64,000 nucleotides of DNA from Cinclus cinclus (Eukaryota; Chordata; Aves; Passeriformes; Cinclidae): the NCBI RefSeq assembly GCF_963662255.1, contig NW_026912149.1, positions 124,001 through 188,000 on the forward strand, read 5' to 3'. This document shows, in pieces, positions 63,501 to 64,000 of this stretch. Position numbers and translations under genes: made by a program. Below the pieces are notes generated by a model. The model did no database searches. It worked only from the letters and a program-made list of their open reading frames with translations, and had not been told where the DNA came from. Numbering within the stretch: the stretch's first letter is position 1; every line of letters begins with the position of its first letter.

Positions 63501-64000
63501 ATGTCATTTTGTAGGGCGCGTTTGGGCCTCTGATGGCAGCCAGGTTAGGAGGAGTGGGTAGCTTTGGTCTGGGAGAAATCCTCGTCCTTATGGAATTTTT
63601 GTAGGCAAAAGCCCTGGACGGGCTGCAGGCAAGTTAGGCATGTTGGCTCCGAAAGGAGGCACTTTTCCCCAAGAAGCCAAACTCAAGAACCCACAATGCA
63701 GATGTCATTTTGTATGGCGCATTTGGGCCTCCGATGGCAGCCAGGTTTGGAGGAGGGGGCAGCTTTGGTCTGGGAGAAATCCTCGTCCTTATGGAATTTT
63801 TGTAGGCAAAAGCCCAGGACGGGCCGCAGGCAAGTTGACTCCGAATGGAGGCACTTTTCCCCAAGAAGCCAAACTCAAGAGCCCACTTGGCAGATGTCAT
63901 TTTGTAGGGCGCGTTTGGGCCTCTGATGGCAGCCAGGTTTGGAGGAGGGGGCAGCTTTGGTCTGGGAGAAATCCTCGTCCTTATGGAATTTTTGTAGGCA
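63501..64000. repeat. End of window: array continues
   Basis: After super-unit B the array carries on with a long junction at 63634 (ggctccgaaagg type) and gtatggcgcattt near 63712. A private aggagtggg replaces aggaggggg near 63555. The last partial monomer starts at 63851 and is cut at coordinate 150. The window ends inside the satellite, as it began, so the full array is longer than 64 kb. Confidence 0.95.

Larger units (their letters stand above)
1..64000. repeat. Satellite DNA array, 192/201-bp monomers with higher-order repeats
   Basis: The window is entirely tandem repeat. The monomer begins at gcacttttcc (base 1, then 202, 394, 586, 778, 979 and so on) and is 192 bp, or 201 bp when it carries a 9-bp insertion near its end. 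There are 329 complete monomers and one partial. All are in the same orientation, with no spacer, transposon or unique sequence between them. The consensus is about 56% GC and has seven CpG dinucleotides. Fixed landmarks in monomer coordinates are: T4 at 5-8, ATTTT at 49-53, gggcgcg at 57-63, a G-rich tract at 86-101, AATTTTT at 137-143, AAAA at 150-153, and gccc/gggc arms at 154-157 and 163-166. Such arrays are known from centromeric and pericentromeric heterochromatin. That location is inferred here, because no flanking sequence or CENP-A evidence is available. I do not recognise the family. Confidence 0.98.

Noticed and set aside
1..64000. CRISPR array
   Set aside because: There are no unique spacers between short repeats. 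The whole 192/201-bp unit is repeated and diverges evenly, and there are no cas genes.
1..64000. CENP-B box (NTTCGNNNNANNCGGGN)
   Set aside because: No monomer variant fits on either strand. The consensus lacks TTCG, and the only TTCG (cattcgtctggg in block C) is not followed by the required A and CGGG.
1..64000. Known satellite family or species assignment (alpha satellite, beta satellite, gamma satellite, avian about 190-bp centromeric repeats)
   Set aside because: The length of about 190 bp is compatible with several taxa, including birds, but I do not recognise the sequence. Alpha satellite is 171 bp and AT-rich. Naming a species would be a guess.
1..64000. Ribosomal DNA spacer, telomere repeat, or transposon/retroelement
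   Set aside because: No rRNA-like sequence, no TTAGGG-type runs, no terminal inverted repeats, target-site duplications, poly-A tails or transposase/reverse transcriptase motifs are seen.
1..64000. tRNA, promoter (TATA/CCAAT) or terminator signals
   Set aside because: Short matches exist by chance in every monomer but none is distinctive or positioned next to a transcription unit.
1..64000. An undescribed defence, regulatory or metabolic system
   Set aside because: There is no gene content in which to place one. The novelty here is in repeat architecture only.

Overview
The whole window is one uninterrupted, head-to-tail satellite DNA array. I find no gene, RNA gene, transposon or unique sequence. 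In one register (monomer coordinate 1 = window base 1, at gcacttttcc) it holds 329 complete monomers plus a final partial one of 150 bases: 253 short monomers of 192 bp, 74 long monomers of 201 bp and two long-form monomers of 200 bp. These lengths add up exactly to 63,850, and every junction-to-junction interval fits the same arithmetic. Apart from a 9-bp length difference and one 1-bp deletion (present twice), I therefore see no net indel in 64 kb. The consensus monomer is about 56% GC. All monomers lie in the same orientation.

The array has higher-order structure. Four diverged monomer types (m1-m2-m3-m4, with m4 the long form) make a 777-bp tetramer, the commonest unit (28 of 75 long-to-long intervals). 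The other intervals are 969 (19), 1161 (7), 1353 (4), 1545 (1), 1737 (1), 584/585 (6), 393 (6) and 201 (3) bp, so units of 1 to 9 monomers coexist.

Layout: 1-9482 has mixed unit sizes. 9483-19199 is dominated by the 777-bp tetramer, with six in a row at 13569-18230. 19200-30251 has longer, irregular units and a subfamily marked by gtatggcgcattt. 30252-43257 is a tandem pair of a 6.4/6.6-kb super-unit. 43258-46031 is a transition containing near-identical 1161-bp units. 46032-63500 is a tandem pair of a 9.1/8.3-kb super-unit; the second copy lacks one 777-bp tetramer. 63501-64000 continues the array.

The organism is a eukaryote, because tens of kilobases of higher-order satellite are typical of centromeric, pericentromeric or other heterochromatic DNA in a long-read assembly. 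Several variants that distinguish monomer types are CpG to TpG/CpA changes, which suggests germline cytosine methylation, as in vertebrates or plants. The period of about 192 bp is close to one nucleosome repeat. I do not recognise the satellite family and cannot name the species.

Long open frames exist on both strands, but they follow from monomer lengths that are multiples of three (192 = 64 codons, 201 = 67 codons) and do not look like genes. The main interest is evolutionary: the origin of the long form by a 9-bp tandem duplication, apparent intermediates, nested super-units with a mappable crossover window, variation confined to the loop of a short dyad, and perfect splice-donor matches in one monomer type.
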